From Bacillota bacterium (GTDB lineage Bacteria > Bacillota > Clostridia > Christensenellales > SZUA-584), in assembly GCA_023459495.1 (NCBI GenBank), contig JAEWTL010000077.1, positions 248,001-312,000 on the forward strand: a stretch of DNA of 64,000 bases. Reading direction: 5' to 3'. Of this stretch, positions 16,445 through 25,500 are shown piece by piece. The notes beneath the pieces are model-generated. The model saw only the letters and a program-made list of their open reading frames with translations. It did no database searches and was not told the origin of the DNA. Positions within the stretch are counted from its first letter, which is position 1, and each line of letters starts with the position of its first letter. A program made the translations under genes and the position numbers.

Positions 16445-17814
16445 AGTATGTACTTCTGCAGATCGTTGTCCTTGATCTGATCCTTCAAATGTTCCTTCAC
16501 GTACGCCGCGTCCACTTCCACGTCGATCATCGGATGGTTGCCGCCCGCGTTGTACGAGATGTCCTCCAGCAGGTTCTCGATGACGGTGTGCAGCCGCCGC
16601 GCGCCGATGTTCTCAGATGTCTCGTTCACCATCACAGCGTACTTGGCAATGGCGTCGATAGCGTCGTCCTTGAAGATGAGCCGCACGTTGTCGGCCTCCA
16701 GCAGCGCCTGATACTGCTTAATCAGCGCGTTTTTGGGCTGAACCAGAATGCGCTTTAAGTCGTCGCAGGTCAGGGGCTTCAACTCAACCTTGATCGGGAA
16801 GCGGCCCTGCAGCTCCGGGATCAGGTCGGATATCTTGGCGACATGGAATGCGCCTGCCGCGATAAACAGCATGTAGTCCGTTTTGACCGGGCCGTACTTG
16901 GTGACGACCGTGCTGCCTTCCACGATGGGCAGGATGTCTCTCTGTACGCCCTCGCGGGAGATGTCCGGGCCCTGCCCCATGTTCTTGCCTGCTACCTTAT
17001 CGATCTCGTCGATGAAGATGATACCGTCCTGCTCCGCGCGTTCCACGGCGGTGTTGGTCACCTCGTCCATGTCGATTAGCTTGTCGGCTTCTTCCTGCGT
17101 GAATATCTTCTTCGCTTCGGCCACCGTCACCTTGCGGCGCTTGGTCTTCTTGGGCAAAATGCCGCCGAACATGTCGCCGAGGTTAATGTCGCTCCCGAGC
17201 CCCGCGATCTCGATACCCATGGCGGCGTTGTCCTCCACCTCGATCTCGATCATCATGTCGTTGAGCCTGCCCGCGCGCAGCATCGCAAGCGTTTCCTCGC
17301 GCTTGGTCATGCGCTTCTGGCGCTCGTCGGCGGTTTCGGTGGGCGCACTCTGCCCCTGACCCAGCAGTGCCTGCAACGGGTTGGTGGTTGGCTTCTTCGG
17401 CATGGGCTCCAGCACGTCCGCGAGCCGCTCCTCCGCCTGCTTCTCCGCCTTGGCCGCAACCGATTCCCGGCGGGAGGCCTTCACCATGCGGATGGACGCT
17501 TCCACGAGGTCGCGGATCATGGACTCCACGTCACGGCCCACGTAGCCCACTTCGGTGAACTTCGTGGCTTCCACCTTGATAAACGGCGCGTTCATCAGCT
17601 TGGCAAGCCGCCGCGCAATTTCCGTTTTGCCCACGCCGGTTGGACCCACCATGATGATGTTCTTGGGCGTGATCTCGTCCTGCATCTCATGATCGAGCTG
17701 CTGCCTCCGATAACGGTTGCGCAGCGCAATGGCGACCGCCTTTTTGGCTCTATCCTGTCCGATAATATACTTATCGAGTTCCTCTACGATTTCCTTGGGC
17801 GTCAGGTGCGACAT
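16441..17814 (-). CDS. hslU: ATP-dependent protease ATPase subunit HslU (ClpY)
   Basis: 457 aa, typical. HslU hexamers unfold substrates and thread them into HslV. The N-terminus LTPKEIVEELDKYIIGQDRAKKAVAIALRNR is diagnostic. Walker A GPTGVGKT is at 57-64, the pore motif GYVGRDVE follows at about 90, Walker B is GIIFIDEIDKV, and the C-terminal ISYNAGG and short tail that docks into HslV ends in DLQKYIL, close to the usual DLSRFIL. An inserted I-domain spans about residues 110-240. It starts 3 bases after hslV ends. The stop codon overlaps a dispersed repeat. Confidence 0.97.
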   Translation of the reverse strand: MSHLTPKEIVEELDKYIIGQDRAKKAVAIALRNRYRRQQLDHEMQDEITPKNIIMVGPTGVGKTEIARRLAKLMNAPFIKVEATKFTEVGYVGRDVESMIRDLVEASIRMVKASRRESVAAKAEKQAEERLADVLEPMPKKPTTNPLQALLGQGQSAPTETADERQKRMTKREETLAMLRAGRLNDMMIEIEVEDNAAMGIEIAGLGSDINLGDMFGGILPKKTKRRKVTVAEAKKIFTQEEADKLIDMDEVTNTAVERAEQDGIIFIDEIDKVAGKNMGQGPDISREGVQRDILPIVEGSTVVTKYGPVKTDYMLFIAAGAFHVAKISDLIPELQGRFPIKVELKPLTCDDLKRILVQPKNALIKQYQALLEADNVRLIFKDDAIDAIAKYAVMVNETSENIGARRLHTVIENLLEDISYNAGGNHPMIDVEVDAAYVKEHLKDQIKDNDLQKYIL

Positions 17815-17817
17815 GTG

Positions 17818-18348
17818 CTATACCTCCTCCACCGTGATGTGGTCGTTGGTGAATACGCAAATCTGCCCCGCGATCAGGATCGCTTTTTTCGCGATATCCA
17901 GCGCAGGCATTTCGGTGTTCTCCCGCAGGGCCTTGGCCGCCGCGAGCGCATAGTTGCCGCCCGAGCCGATGGCCGCGATATCGTCGTCCGGCTGAATGAC
18001 TTCGCCGCTGCCTGAAACAACGAGCAGTTCCTCCGCGTCCGCGCAGATGAGCATTGCTTCCAGCCTGCGCAGCATCTTGTCGCTGCGCCACTCCTGCGCC
18101 AGCTCCACCGCGGCGCGCTGCAGGCTGCCGCTGTACTGCTCCAGCTTGGCTTCAAACCGCTCCGAGAGCGTAAAGGCGTCGGCCACGCTGCCCGCAAAAC
18201 CTACCACAACCTTGTCGTGATAGATACGGCGCACCTTGACCGCGCTGTGTTTCATAATCGTGTTCTGTCCGACTGTGACCTGACCGTCGCCCGCGACCGC
18301 GCACTTGCCGTCCCGCCGTACCGCAACGATCGTTGTGCCCTCCATCAT
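17818..18348 (-). CDS. hslV: ATP-dependent protease proteolytic subunit HslV (ClpQ)
   Basis: 176 aa. HslV is a proteasome-like double hexamer. The catalytic N-terminal threonine is in GTTIVAVRRDGKCAVAGDGQ; four residues (MMEG) must be removed to expose it, compared with a single Met in Escherichia coli. GSGGNYA and the KVVVGFAGSVADAF stretch are conserved. Having Thr rather than the N-terminal Ser of Bacillus CodW suggests normal threonine protease chemistry. The trmFO-hslV gap is 12 bases and no xerC-type recombinase lies between, as it does in Bacillus. Confidence 0.96.
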   Translation of the reverse strand: MMEGTTIVAVRRDGKCAVAGDGQVTVGQNTIMKHSAVKVRRIYHDKVVVGFAGSVADAFTLSERFEAKLEQYSGSLQRAAVELAQEWRSDKMLRRLEAMLICADAEELLVVSGSGEVIQPDDDIAAIGSGGNYALAAAKALRENTEMPALDIAKKAILIAGQICVFTNDHITVEEV

Positions 18349-18360
18349 ACTTTTGCTCCT

Positions 18361-19665
18361 TTACAGTCCGCGTGCCGTGCGCCGGATCTCCTCCAGCGCG
18401 CGCTCCGCGATCAGCGTTTTTTTGTCCTGTCCTCTTGCCTTCGTCTGTATTGCGCTTATTATACCATAGTTTATGTTCATCGGTTGAAAATCATTGCCAA
18501 CGTAGCCGGAAATATATGAAGCCAACGCGCCGCACGCCGTCGCCGGGGAAAAATCGGGCCTTGGCCTTCCCAGCATGTCGCACGCCGCAAAGACGCCCGC
18601 CAATAACCCAGATGCGGCGCTCTCCACATAGCCCTCCACGCCCGTGATCTGCCCCGCGAAAAACAGGCCGTATCGGCCCGTCATCTCATAATATCGGTTC
18701 AACAGCGCCGGGCTCTTAATGAATACGTTTTTGTGCATCACGCCATAGCGTACGATCTCCGCGTTTTCGAGGCCGGGGATCATGCCGAACACGCGCCGCT
18801 GCTCCGGGAACTTCAGATGCGTCTGGAAGCCCACAAGGTTGTACATGCGGCCCTCACTGTCTTCGCGGCGCAACTGTACCACAGCGTACGGCTTGCTTCC
18901 GTCCGGCGCAGTGATGCCGACCGGCTTCAGCGGCCCGAAGCGCAGCGTATCAAAGCCGCGCTTTGCCATGGTCTCCACGGGCATGCAGCCCTCAAATACT
19001 TTCTTGTCTTCGAATTCGTGCAGATGCGCGGTTTCGGCAGAGATCAGCGCCTCCCAGAACGCGCGGTACTGCTCCATATCCATCGCACAATTCAGATAAT
19101 CCGTACCCTCGCCCTTGCCGTAGCGGGACGCGAAAAAGGCCTTGCCGTAGTCGATCGACTCTCCGGTCACGATGGGCGCCGCCGCGTCGAAGAATGACAG
19201 CATCTCCCCTCCCACCGCGGCTTCGATGCTGCGCAGCAAAGCACCGTCCACCAGCGGGCCGGGCGCGAGTATGGCAATGCCGTCCTCCGGCAGTTCCTGC
19301 GCTTCCTCCGCGCGGACTTCGATGAGGTCATGCAATTTAATTTTATCGGTGATATAGTTGGAAAAGGCATGGCGGTCCACGGCGAGCGCGCCGCCGGCAG
19401 GCACGCGGGTTGCATCCGCCGCCTCCATGACCAATGATCCCAGCTCGCGCATCTCCTGCTTGAGCAGGCCCACCGCGTTGCCGAGGCCATCGGCGCGCAG
19501 CGAATTGGAGCATACCAGCTCCGCAAAGCCCGCAGCAGAATGTGCGGACGGCATCTTGTTTGGCTTCTGTTCGATCAGCGTCACGGGCACGCCGCGCCGG
19601 GCCAGCTGCCACGCAGCCTCGCATCCGGCCAGCCCCGCGCCGATCACAACACTATTCTTTTTCAT
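18361..19665 (-). CDS. trmFO: Methylenetetrahydrofolate-tRNA-(uracil-54-C5)-methyltransferase TrmFO
   Basis: 434 aa. TrmFO forms ribothymidine at tRNA position 54 using FAD and methylene-tetrahydrofolate. The FAD site VIGAGLAGCEAAWQLARRG is at 7-25. The catalytic cysteines are C52 in VCSNSLRADG and the Cys of FEGCMPVETMAKRG. ATG 19665 lies within topA (14-base overlap), consistent with translational coupling. The topA-trmFO-hslV order is standard in Bacillota. Confidence 0.97.
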   Translation of the reverse strand: MKKNSVVIGAGLAGCEAAWQLARRGVPVTLIEQKPNKMPSAHSAAGFAELVCSNSLRADGLGNAVGLLKQEMRELGSLVMEAADATRVPAGGALAVDRHAFSNYITDKIKLHDLIEVRAEEAQELPEDGIAILAPGPLVDGALLRSIEAAVGGEMLSFFDAAAPIVTGESIDYGKAFFASRYGKGEGTDYLNCAMDMEQYRAFWEALISAETAHLHEFEDKKVFEGCMPVETMAKRGFDTLRFGPLKPVGITAPDGSKPYAVVQLRREDSEGRMYNLVGFQTHLKFPEQRRVFGMIPGLENAEIVRYGVMHKNVFIKSPALLNRYYEMTGRYGLFFAGQITGVEGYVESAASGLLAGVFAACDMLGRPRPDFSPATACGALASYISGYVGNDFQPMNINYGIISAIQTKARGQDKKTLIAERALEEIRRTARGL

Positions 19666-21787
19666 CCGCCTTCTTTTTCTGGTTCTTGATACAGTCCGGA
19701 TTGGAGCACTTCTTGTAGCTGTTGCCGTTGGATGCGCGCCGCAGCACCATCATGGAGCCGCAGGCCTCGCACTTGTCCGCAATGGGCATATCCCACGACA
19801 CGAAATCACACTCCGGATAGCCCTCGCAGCCGTAGAAGGTCTTTTTGGTCTTGCTGGAGCGCTTCTCCACGATGCGTTTGCCGCACTTGGGGCAGGGCGT
19901 ATCGATGTATTTGACGACCGGCTTGGTGTTGCGGCATTCCGGATAGCCGGGGCATGCCAGGAACGGGCCAAAGCGTCCGTCCTTGTAGACCATGGTGCGC
20001 CCGCATTTCTCGCAGATCACGTCGCTTTCCTTCACGGGCAGCTCCACGTGCGGTATCTTCTTGTCCGCCGTTTCGAGTGTTTCCTCAAACGGGTAGTAGA
20101 AATCCTTCAGTATCTTGCGCCACTCCGTATCGCCGCTTTCGATATCGTCCAGCTTGTTCTCCATATCGGCGGTGAACTCCACGTCCACGATGTCCGGGAA
20201 GTTCTCCTTCATCAGCTTGTTGACGATGATGCCGAGCTCGGTAGGCTTTAAGGCGCGGCCTTCCTTCTCCACATACCGCCTGTCCTGTATGGTGGAGATG
20301 ATGGGCGCGTACGTGCTCGGACGGCCAATGCCCTTCTCCTCCAGCGCACGGACCAGTGTGGCTTCGGTGTAGCGGCTGGGCGGCTGGGTGAAGTTCTGCT
20401 TGGAATCCATCTTCTGCAGCGGGCAAACCTCGCCCTCGTACAGCTCAGGCAGCAGGCTGTCCTTGCTGTCGTCGTCCTCGCCCGTGTAGGCGATGGTGTA
20501 GCCCTTGAACAGCAGGCGAGAACCGGTCGCGCGGAACGTGCAGTCGCCCGCGTTTATGTTCACCGCCATGGTCTCGGATACGGACGGCGTCATCTGGCTT
20601 GCCACAAAACGGTTATAGATGAGCTTGTAGAGCTTGTATTGTTCCTTGGAGAGCGTGCCTTTCAGCTGCTCCGGGTCGTATTCCATGTGTGAGGGGCGGA
20701 TCGCTTCGTGCGCGTCCTGCGCCTTCTTGGACTTTTTAAAGTAGTTCGGCTTCTCGGGCAGATAGTCCGCGCCGAAAGTATTCGTAATGTGTTCGCGCAC
20801 CGCGGTCAGCGCTTCGTCAGAGACGCGCGTCGAGTCGGTACGGATGTAGGTGACAAGGCCGACCGAGCCTTCGCCCGGCAGCTCCACGCCTTCGTACAGC
20901 TGCTGTGCCACAAGCATCGTGCGCTTGGCGGTGAAACCGAGTGCAGAGGACGCGGCCTGCTGCAGATAGCTCGTCGTAAACGGCGGTGCCGCGCTCTTGC
21001 GCTTCTCGCCCTTCTTGATGTCTCCCACGACGAAGTCCCTGCCGTCCACTGCGGCCAGAACGGCGTCAGCCTCTTCTTTGCTGCCGAGCTTGCCTTTATC
21101 GCCGTTGCGGCTGACAAACTTGGCTTCAAATTCATGGGTAAGGCCGCTGTTTTTCAACAGCGCGGTAATGGTCCAGTATTCCTCCGGCACAAACGCTTCG
21201 ATCTCTTCCTCGCGGTCGCAGATGATACGCACCGCCACGGACTGCACGCGGCCTGCGGAGAGGCCCTTTTTCACCTTGCGCCAGAGCAGCGGAGAGAGCT
21301 TGTAGCCCACGAGGCGATCCAGCACGCGGCGCGCCTGCTGCGCGTCCACCAAGGCCAAATCGATCTTGCGTGGATTCTTAATTGCACCTGTCACGGCGTT
21401 TTTGGTAATCTCGTTGAACACGATGCGGTCCACTGTCCCGGCGTCCACGCCGAGCATGGAGGCGATGTGCCACGATATCGCTTCCCCTTCGCGGTCAGGG
21501 TCGGTTGCGAGATAGATTTTCTTCGCGCCCGCAGCGCCGGATTTCATGGCGCTGATGATATCCTTCTTGCCGCGTATCTGTATGTATTTAGGCTCAAAGC
21601 CGTTGTCGACGTCCACTCCCAGCGTGCTCTTGGGCAGATCGCGCACGTGCCCGCCGCTCGCCTGTACCTTATAGCCCGTGCCTAAAAACTTGCTGATCGT
21701 CTTGGCCTTTGCCGGGGACTCCACGATCACAAGGTCGTACGCTTTGCGCGCCGCCGGCTTTTTTGCGGTGGTTTTTTGTGTCGCCAT
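19652..21787 (-). CDS. topA: DNA topoisomerase I (type IA)
   Basis: 711 aa. Relaxes negative supercoils. A Toprim domain opens the protein (DLVIVESPAKAKTISKFLG at 18-36; acidic ATDPDREGEAISWH at 94-107). The active-site tyrosine is Y314 in GLVTYIRTDSTRVS. The C-terminus has three zinc-ribbon repeats with CEKCGRTM, CPKCGKRI and CEACGSMM pairs. Start ATG 21787 follows a GGAGAACG site. Own promoter at 21912-21940 with a leader of about 118 nt, so it probably heads topA-trmFO-hslVU. Confidence 0.97.
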   Translation of the reverse strand: MATQKTTAKKPAARKAYDLVIVESPAKAKTISKFLGTGYKVQASGGHVRDLPKSTLGVDVDNGFEPKYIQIRGKKDIISAMKSGAAGAKKIYLATDPDREGEAISWHIASMLGVDAGTVDRIVFNEITKNAVTGAIKNPRKIDLALVDAQQARRVLDRLVGYKLSPLLWRKVKKGLSAGRVQSVAVRIICDREEEIEAFVPEEYWTITALLKNSGLTHEFEAKFVSRNGDKGKLGSKEEADAVLAAVDGRDFVVGDIKKGEKRKSAAPPFTTSYLQQAASSALGFTAKRTMLVAQQLYEGVELPGEGSVGLVTYIRTDSTRVSDEALTAVREHITNTFGADYLPEKPNYFKKSKKAQDAHEAIRPSHMEYDPEQLKGTLSKEQYKLYKLIYNRFVASQMTPSVSETMAVNINAGDCTFRATGSRLLFKGYTIAYTGEDDDSKDSLLPELYEGEVCPLQKMDSKQNFTQPPSRYTEATLVRALEEKGIGRPSTYAPIISTIQDRRYVEKEGRALKPTELGIIVNKLMKENFPDIVDVEFTADMENKLDDIESGDTEWRKILKDFYYPFEETLETADKKIPHVELPVKESDVICEKCGRTMVYKDGRFGPFLACPGYPECRNTKPVVKYIDTPCPKCGKRIVEKRSSKTKKTFYGCEGYPECDFVSWDMPIADKCEACGSMMVLRRASNGNSYKKCSNPDCIKNQKKKADEKE

Positions 21788-21911
21788 ACGTTCTCCATCG
21801 TTTGAGTATTGGGCTTAATAAGCCCGGCGCGCAGATCATGCTCCGCGCGTCTGTGATTAGTGTATGCAGTTTGTCGATCTGTACATGCCATCCGAAGCCC
21901 TGCAAGTGCAC

Positions 21912-21940
21912 ATTATATAAGGGGCGCAATAAAAAATCAA
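21912..21940 (-). promoter_or_regulatory. Promoter of topA-trmFO-hslVU
   Basis: Minus-strand TTGATT (21940-21935), 17 bases, TATAAT (21917-21912). No terminator lies between it and hslU, supporting one long transcript. Confidence 0.7.
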
Positions 21941-22035
21941 GCCGCAATTCCTCAATTTGGGTGTTTGCCCACTGCGAAGCTGCATAAATCCTGAATAAAT
22001 CCTTCAGCCGGAAGCCTTTTGCAGACAGAATATGC

Positions 22036-22584
22036 CTATGAAAAGAGCCTGCTCAATGTATTGACGAATATCGCGGCTATAGTTTCCGGCGCTTCGCGGT
22101 CCTCTTTATTAATCCACTGTCTGATGATGCTGAAGCCGCCGTTGACCACGAATTGATAGATGTATTCCGATCCGTAGGTGTCGTATTGCTCCACCAACTG
22201 CCTGCCCAGCAGCCGCTGAATACCAGGAAGGCTGAGCAGCCGCTCCGGAAACTCGGAGTCCACCGCGTTATTGATCAGCAGCCTGCACAAATCAATATTG
22301 TCGTTAATATAGGTAACGATCATGGTCAGCAGCTGCAGGTCGTTGGCGGGCCGGTCTTCGCTTGCGCCCAGATAGCTGTCGATCTGCGCAAGCACCTCGT
22401 TTTCCATGTCTTTCAGCAGATCGTACTGGCTGCCGTAATATTTGTAGAACGTCGTCCGGTTGATCTGGGCATCGCTGCATATCTCCCGCACGGAGATCTT
22501 ATGGATGCTTTTTTCCGCCATCAACCGGATCAGGCTTTCCCGCAGCATCCGTCTGGTTAACCGTATGCGCTGATTCTCTTTCAT
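22036..22584 (-). CDS. TetR family transcriptional regulator
   Basis: 182 aa. N-terminal TetR helix-turn-helix: LIRLMAEKSIHKISVREICS then DAQINRTTFYKYYGSQYDLL, followed by an all-helical ligand domain of the TetR_C type with NGGFSIIRQWI near the end. ATG 22584 is preceded by GGGGGC; two earlier Met codons (22599, 22596) are less well placed. It is divergent from the SDR gene with a 169-base spacer that holds a GCAACAC/GTGTTGC inverted repeat, so it likely represses itself and the SDR gene. Confidence 0.88.
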   Translation of the reverse strand: MKENQRIRLTRRMLRESLIRLMAEKSIHKISVREICSDAQINRTTFYKYYGSQYDLLKDMENEVLAQIDSYLGASEDRPANDLQLLTMIVTYINDNIDLCRLLINNAVDSEFPERLLSLPGIQRLLGRQLVEQYDTYGSEYIYQFVVNGGFSIIRQWINKEDREAPETIAAIFVNTLSRLFS

Positions 22585-22632
22585 AGCTGCCCCCATCATC
22601 TATTTGCCATAACGGCACGCGATGTTCATTTT

Positions 22633-22658
22633 GCAACACTTCTCTGTAAATGTGTTGC
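22633..22658. promoter_or_regulatory. Candidate TetR operator
   Basis: Inverted repeat GCAACAC-N12-GTGTTGC in the divergent TetR/SDR spacer. Perfect 7-bp arms, centred about 60 bases before the regulator start and 108 before the SDR start. Confidence 0.5.
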
Positions 22659-22753
22659 TTTCACATCCGCAATATAATCAACAGTTGGTTGCTTATCACA
22701 CATATGGCTTAGTATGATGATACCATTCAGACTTGTCAACCCGGAGGGACAAA

Positions 22754-23560
22754 ATGAAAGTCAGCGATAAAGTATTTGTTGTGACAGGCGGCGGAAACGG
22801 CGTGGGCCGCGAGCTGGTATTGGGCCTGCTTTCGCGGGGCGCGCGGGTTGCGGCTGTGGATATCAGCACGCAGGCGCTGGAGAAAACCGCCTGGCTGTGC
22901 GGCAGCTGCCGGGACAGGTTGTCGACGCACACCGCAGACATAACGAGTCTGGAGGCCGTGCAGGGGCTTCCAGATGAGGTTCTTGCCGCGCATGGCACGG
23001 TGGATGGTATCATCAACAACGCGGGCATCATCCATCCATTTCTGACGCTGGACGAAATCGGCTTTGACATGATCAAAAAGGTGATGGATGTCAATTTCAG
23101 CGGCATGCTGTACATGACCAAGACGTTCCTGCCATATCTATTGGCCCGGCCCGAGGCGCACATCACCAACATCTCAAGCATGGGCGCGCTGTTCCCTGTG
23201 CCGGGGCAGACGGTCTACGGGGCCTCCAAAGCCGCCGCGAAGCTGATGACCGAGGGCCTGCGTGCCGAGCTGAAAACAACAAAGGTTCAGGTTATGGCAG
23301 TTTTTCCGGGCGGCATTGGCACAAAGATTCTGGACCATTCCGGCGTCGAAACTACCCAAAGAATGCAGAAGGTGCAGAAGATATTCAAGCTGCTGAGCCC
23401 CGGCAAGGCCGCACGGATCATCATTCGCGGCATCGAGCATCGCCGCAGCCGCCTGACACCCGGAGTGGACGCGAGTCTGACGGATATCTTTTGCCGGATG
23501 AGCCCGATCGTAGCCGCGCAGTGGATCTACCGGATCATGAAGTTCATCATTCAGGAATAA
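22754..23560 (+). CDS. Short-chain dehydrogenase/reductase (SDR)
   Basis: 268 aa, classical SDR. Cofactor loop TGGGNGVGRE at 12-21, NNAG at about 94, catalytic Ser in TNISSMGALFPVPG, and YGASKAA with the Tyr/Lys pair. AVDIST after strand 2 has Asp, favouring NAD(H) over NADP(H) by rule. The C-terminus is hydrophobic and basic (PIVAAQWIYRIMKFIIQE), hinting at membrane association. Substrate unknown. ATG 22754 follows CCGGAGGGAC by 4 bases. Controlled probably by the divergent TetR. Confidence 0.92.
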   Translation: MKVSDKVFVVTGGGNGVGRELVLGLLSRGARVAAVDISTQALEKTAWLCGSCRDRLSTHTADITSLEAVQGLPDEVLAAHGTVDGIINNAGIIHPFLTLDEIGFDMIKKVMDVNFSGMLYMTKTFLPYLLARPEAHITNISSMGALFPVPGQTVYGASKAAAKLMTEGLRAELKTTKVQVMAVFPGGIGTKILDHSGVETTQRMQKVQKIFKLLSPGKAARIIIRGIEHRRSRLTPGVDASLTDIFCRMSPIVAAQWIYRIMKFIIQE

Positions 23561-23594
23561 CGGAAACGGTGGGAGATTCCCATCGTTTTAGTAT

Positions 23595-24674
23595 CTACAC
23601 CCCATATTTGCCGCCCGGTACGCGCTTGATGATCCCCATCAGTTCCATCATCGTGAGTGCCACGCTCATTTCACCGGGCGAGGCGTCCGTCTGCTCCGAT
23701 AGCATTTCGGCACTCATATCGGCCTGACGCAACAGCGTGTAGATTTGTTGCTGCAAAAAGTCCAGCTGCACCGGCACACCGGTCAGCTCCGGATGCGCTT
23801 CGGGTGATGCCTCCCCCCAGTATTTGAGGATATCATGGGCGCAGGTGACGCTGACCGCGCCTTTCTGGATGAGCTGGTTGGGCAGCGCAGCGTTCTCGTT
23901 ATAGGGCGGGCCGGGCATGGCAAAGATGTCGCGGCCCATACCGATCGCCATGGAGGCGGTGATGGCCGTGCCGCCCGAAAGCGCAGACTCAGCCACGAGC
24001 AGTCCGCGCGACAGCGCTGCGATGATACGGTTGCGCACCGGGAAGTTGGCGGCCAGCGGCTGCGTGCCGGGTGGAAGCTCGGAGATCACCGCGCCGTTTT
24101 GTACCGCCGCGTCGTAGATACGCAGGTTCTCTGCAGGATAAACCACGTCCACGCCGCAGCCCAGCACCGCAACAGTCGGCGTACCCGCTTCAATGGCACC
24201 GGAATGCGCGGCAGAGTCGATGCCACGCGCCATGCCGGAAACGATGGTATACCCCGCCTTGCCCAGATCAGCAGCAATGACCTTTGCGGCCTCTGCGCCT
24301 CGCCGCGTGCAGCGCCGCGTTCCCACGATGCCGATGGTTTTATCCAGCCCCATAAGGCTGCCGCGCACGAACAGTACGGGCGGCGGATATTCGATGGAGT
24401 TAAGTGACTCTGGGTATTCCTCATCAAGCCGCGTTACGGCACGGATGGACTTATGCGACAGTTCGCGTGCCACCTCGGCCACACGCGTGGACGAAGCCGC
24501 GGCAAACATGGCATCCTTTACCCTGTCCGGCAGAAAATCCGGCAGCGCTGTGCCCCACTCCGCCGCGGCAAAGAAACGCTGCGGCGTGCCGTATTCACGC
24601 AGTATCTGATAATAGAGCTTGGGCGTAATCCCCGGGATACAGGCCAGCCATGCCCAGTATGCGTTGCTTTGCAT
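23595..24674 (-). CDS. dprA: DNA processing protein DprA
   Basis: 359 aa. DprA loads RecA on incoming single-stranded DNA during transformation. An N-terminal helix-hairpin-helix-like part (AWLACIPGITPKLYYQILREYG) precedes the Rossmann-like core with GIVGTRRCTRRGAEAAKVIA, SGMARGIDSAAH, VAVLGCGVDVVYPAEN and AESALSGGTAITASMA. A C-terminal winged helix is present (about 290-359). With yifB/comM elsewhere in this window, the gene fits competence, but most non-competent Clostridia also keep it. It is convergent with the SDR gene, 34 bases apart. Confidence 0.96.
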   Translation of the reverse strand: MQSNAYWAWLACIPGITPKLYYQILREYGTPQRFFAAAEWGTALPDFLPDRVKDAMFAAASSTRVAEVARELSHKSIRAVTRLDEEYPESLNSIEYPPPVLFVRGSLMGLDKTIGIVGTRRCTRRGAEAAKVIAADLGKAGYTIVSGMARGIDSAAHSGAIEAGTPTVAVLGCGVDVVYPAENLRIYDAAVQNGAVISELPPGTQPLAANFPVRNRIIAALSRGLLVAESALSGGTAITASMAIGMGRDIFAMPGPPYNENAALPNQLIQKGAVSVTCAHDILKYWGEASPEAHPELTGVPVQLDFLQQQIYTLLRQADMSAEMLSEQTDASPGEMSVALTMMELMGIIKRVPGGKYGV

Positions 24675-24767
24675 ATGCGCTTTGATCCTTTGCTGATACG
24701 TATGTATGTTCTATTTCATTATAGTATCATTTGCCATTGAGGTCAATGACAACTCATTTTTAGGCTG

Positions 24768-24798
24768 AAGCTCTTGAAAAATTTAAAGTTTGAGCTTC
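24768..24798. repeat. Inverted repeat upstream of the Cys-rich ORF
   Basis: GAAGCTC and GAGCTTC separated by about 17 AT-rich bases, between dprA and the 24844 ORF. Could be an operator or weak hairpin. Confidence 0.4.
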
Positions 24799-24843
24799 CA
24801 TATACCGATAATATTAATACGAACTTCCATAAGGAGAAAAATC

Positions 24844-25053
24844 ATGGAATGCTGTTCCAATCTTGAAAAGTGCGGTTTCATGGCGAAGTACAGTAAGAAC
24901 AAAGCGCTGGCAGTGCGGGGATTCATTTTGTTGTACTGCAAAGGTGAGATGCAGGGTGAATGTGCCCGCAAGATATATCGGGAGCTGCAGGGAGCCTCGC
25001 CCAGCAACGACATGATGCCCAGCGGCGCCTACGTTACATCAAGAACCAGCTGA
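24844..25053 (+). CDS. Small cysteine-containing protein, C-x5-CGF type
   Basis: 69 aa. The N-terminus MECCSNLEKCGFMAKY and the later FILLYCKGEMQGECARKIY give a C-C-x5-C-G-F ... Y-C-K-G-x5-C pattern that I recall from small orphan proteins in Clostridia and Deltaproteobacteria, also seen at the tail of signalling proteins. Four to five cysteines suggest metal or cluster binding (inference). AAGGAG lies 8 bases before the ATG. It stands alone between divergent dprA and the convergent YjbR-like gene. Confidence 0.65.
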   Translation: MECCSNLEKCGFMAKYSKNKALAVRGFILLYCKGEMQGECARKIYRELQGASPSNDMMPSGAYVTSRTS

Positions 25054-25127
25054 CAGCGGCCCCGGCTTTTTACTTGCACGCCGGTTCGGGCTGGAGACGA
25101 ATCTTCTCTACTGGATAGCTGACCGGA

Positions 25128-25487
25128 TTATTGCCCTGCAATCTCCCGCTGTACCTTCTTGGGCAGACCAGCCAGCACAAGCTTGTAGCTCTCGTCCACC
25201 AGCATGCGCAGCACGTCGTCCGGCACATCGCCTTCCATGTACACGGAATTCCAGTGTTCCTTGTTGAGGTAGTAGCCCGGTATGATATCCGGGTACTGGT
25301 CGCGCAGCATCAGGCCCAGCGCTGGCTCCGCCTTCAGTGACGCGATGGGCTTGCCCGTTTTATCGCCGCCGAGCAGCACAAAGAACTTGCCCCCCACCAT
25401 GTAGCGGAACGCGCCCCATTCCTCCTTATAATCTTTCACAACACCCGGCTTATCCATGCAGTAATCATCGAACCATTCATATCTCAT
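25128..25487 (-). CDS. MmcQ/YjbR family protein
   Basis: 119 aa, the usual size. The family pattern is present: a start like MRYEWFDDYCMDKPGVVKDY, a middle KFFVLLGGDKTGKPIASLKA and the NKEHWNSVYMEGDVPDDVL motif. The fold resembles CyaY-like DNA-binding domains; biochemical role unknown. AAGGAG 8 bases before ATG 25487 fixes the start. It lies 13 bases after the helicase gene and probably shares its transcript. Confidence 0.9.
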   Translation of the reverse strand: MRYEWFDDYCMDKPGVVKDYKEEWGAFRYMVGGKFFVLLGGDKTGKPIASLKAEPALGLMLRDQYPDIIPGYYLNKEHWNSVYMEGDVPDDVLRMLVDESYKLVLAGLPKKVQREIAGQ

Positions 25488-25500
25488 GAATGATCTCCTT

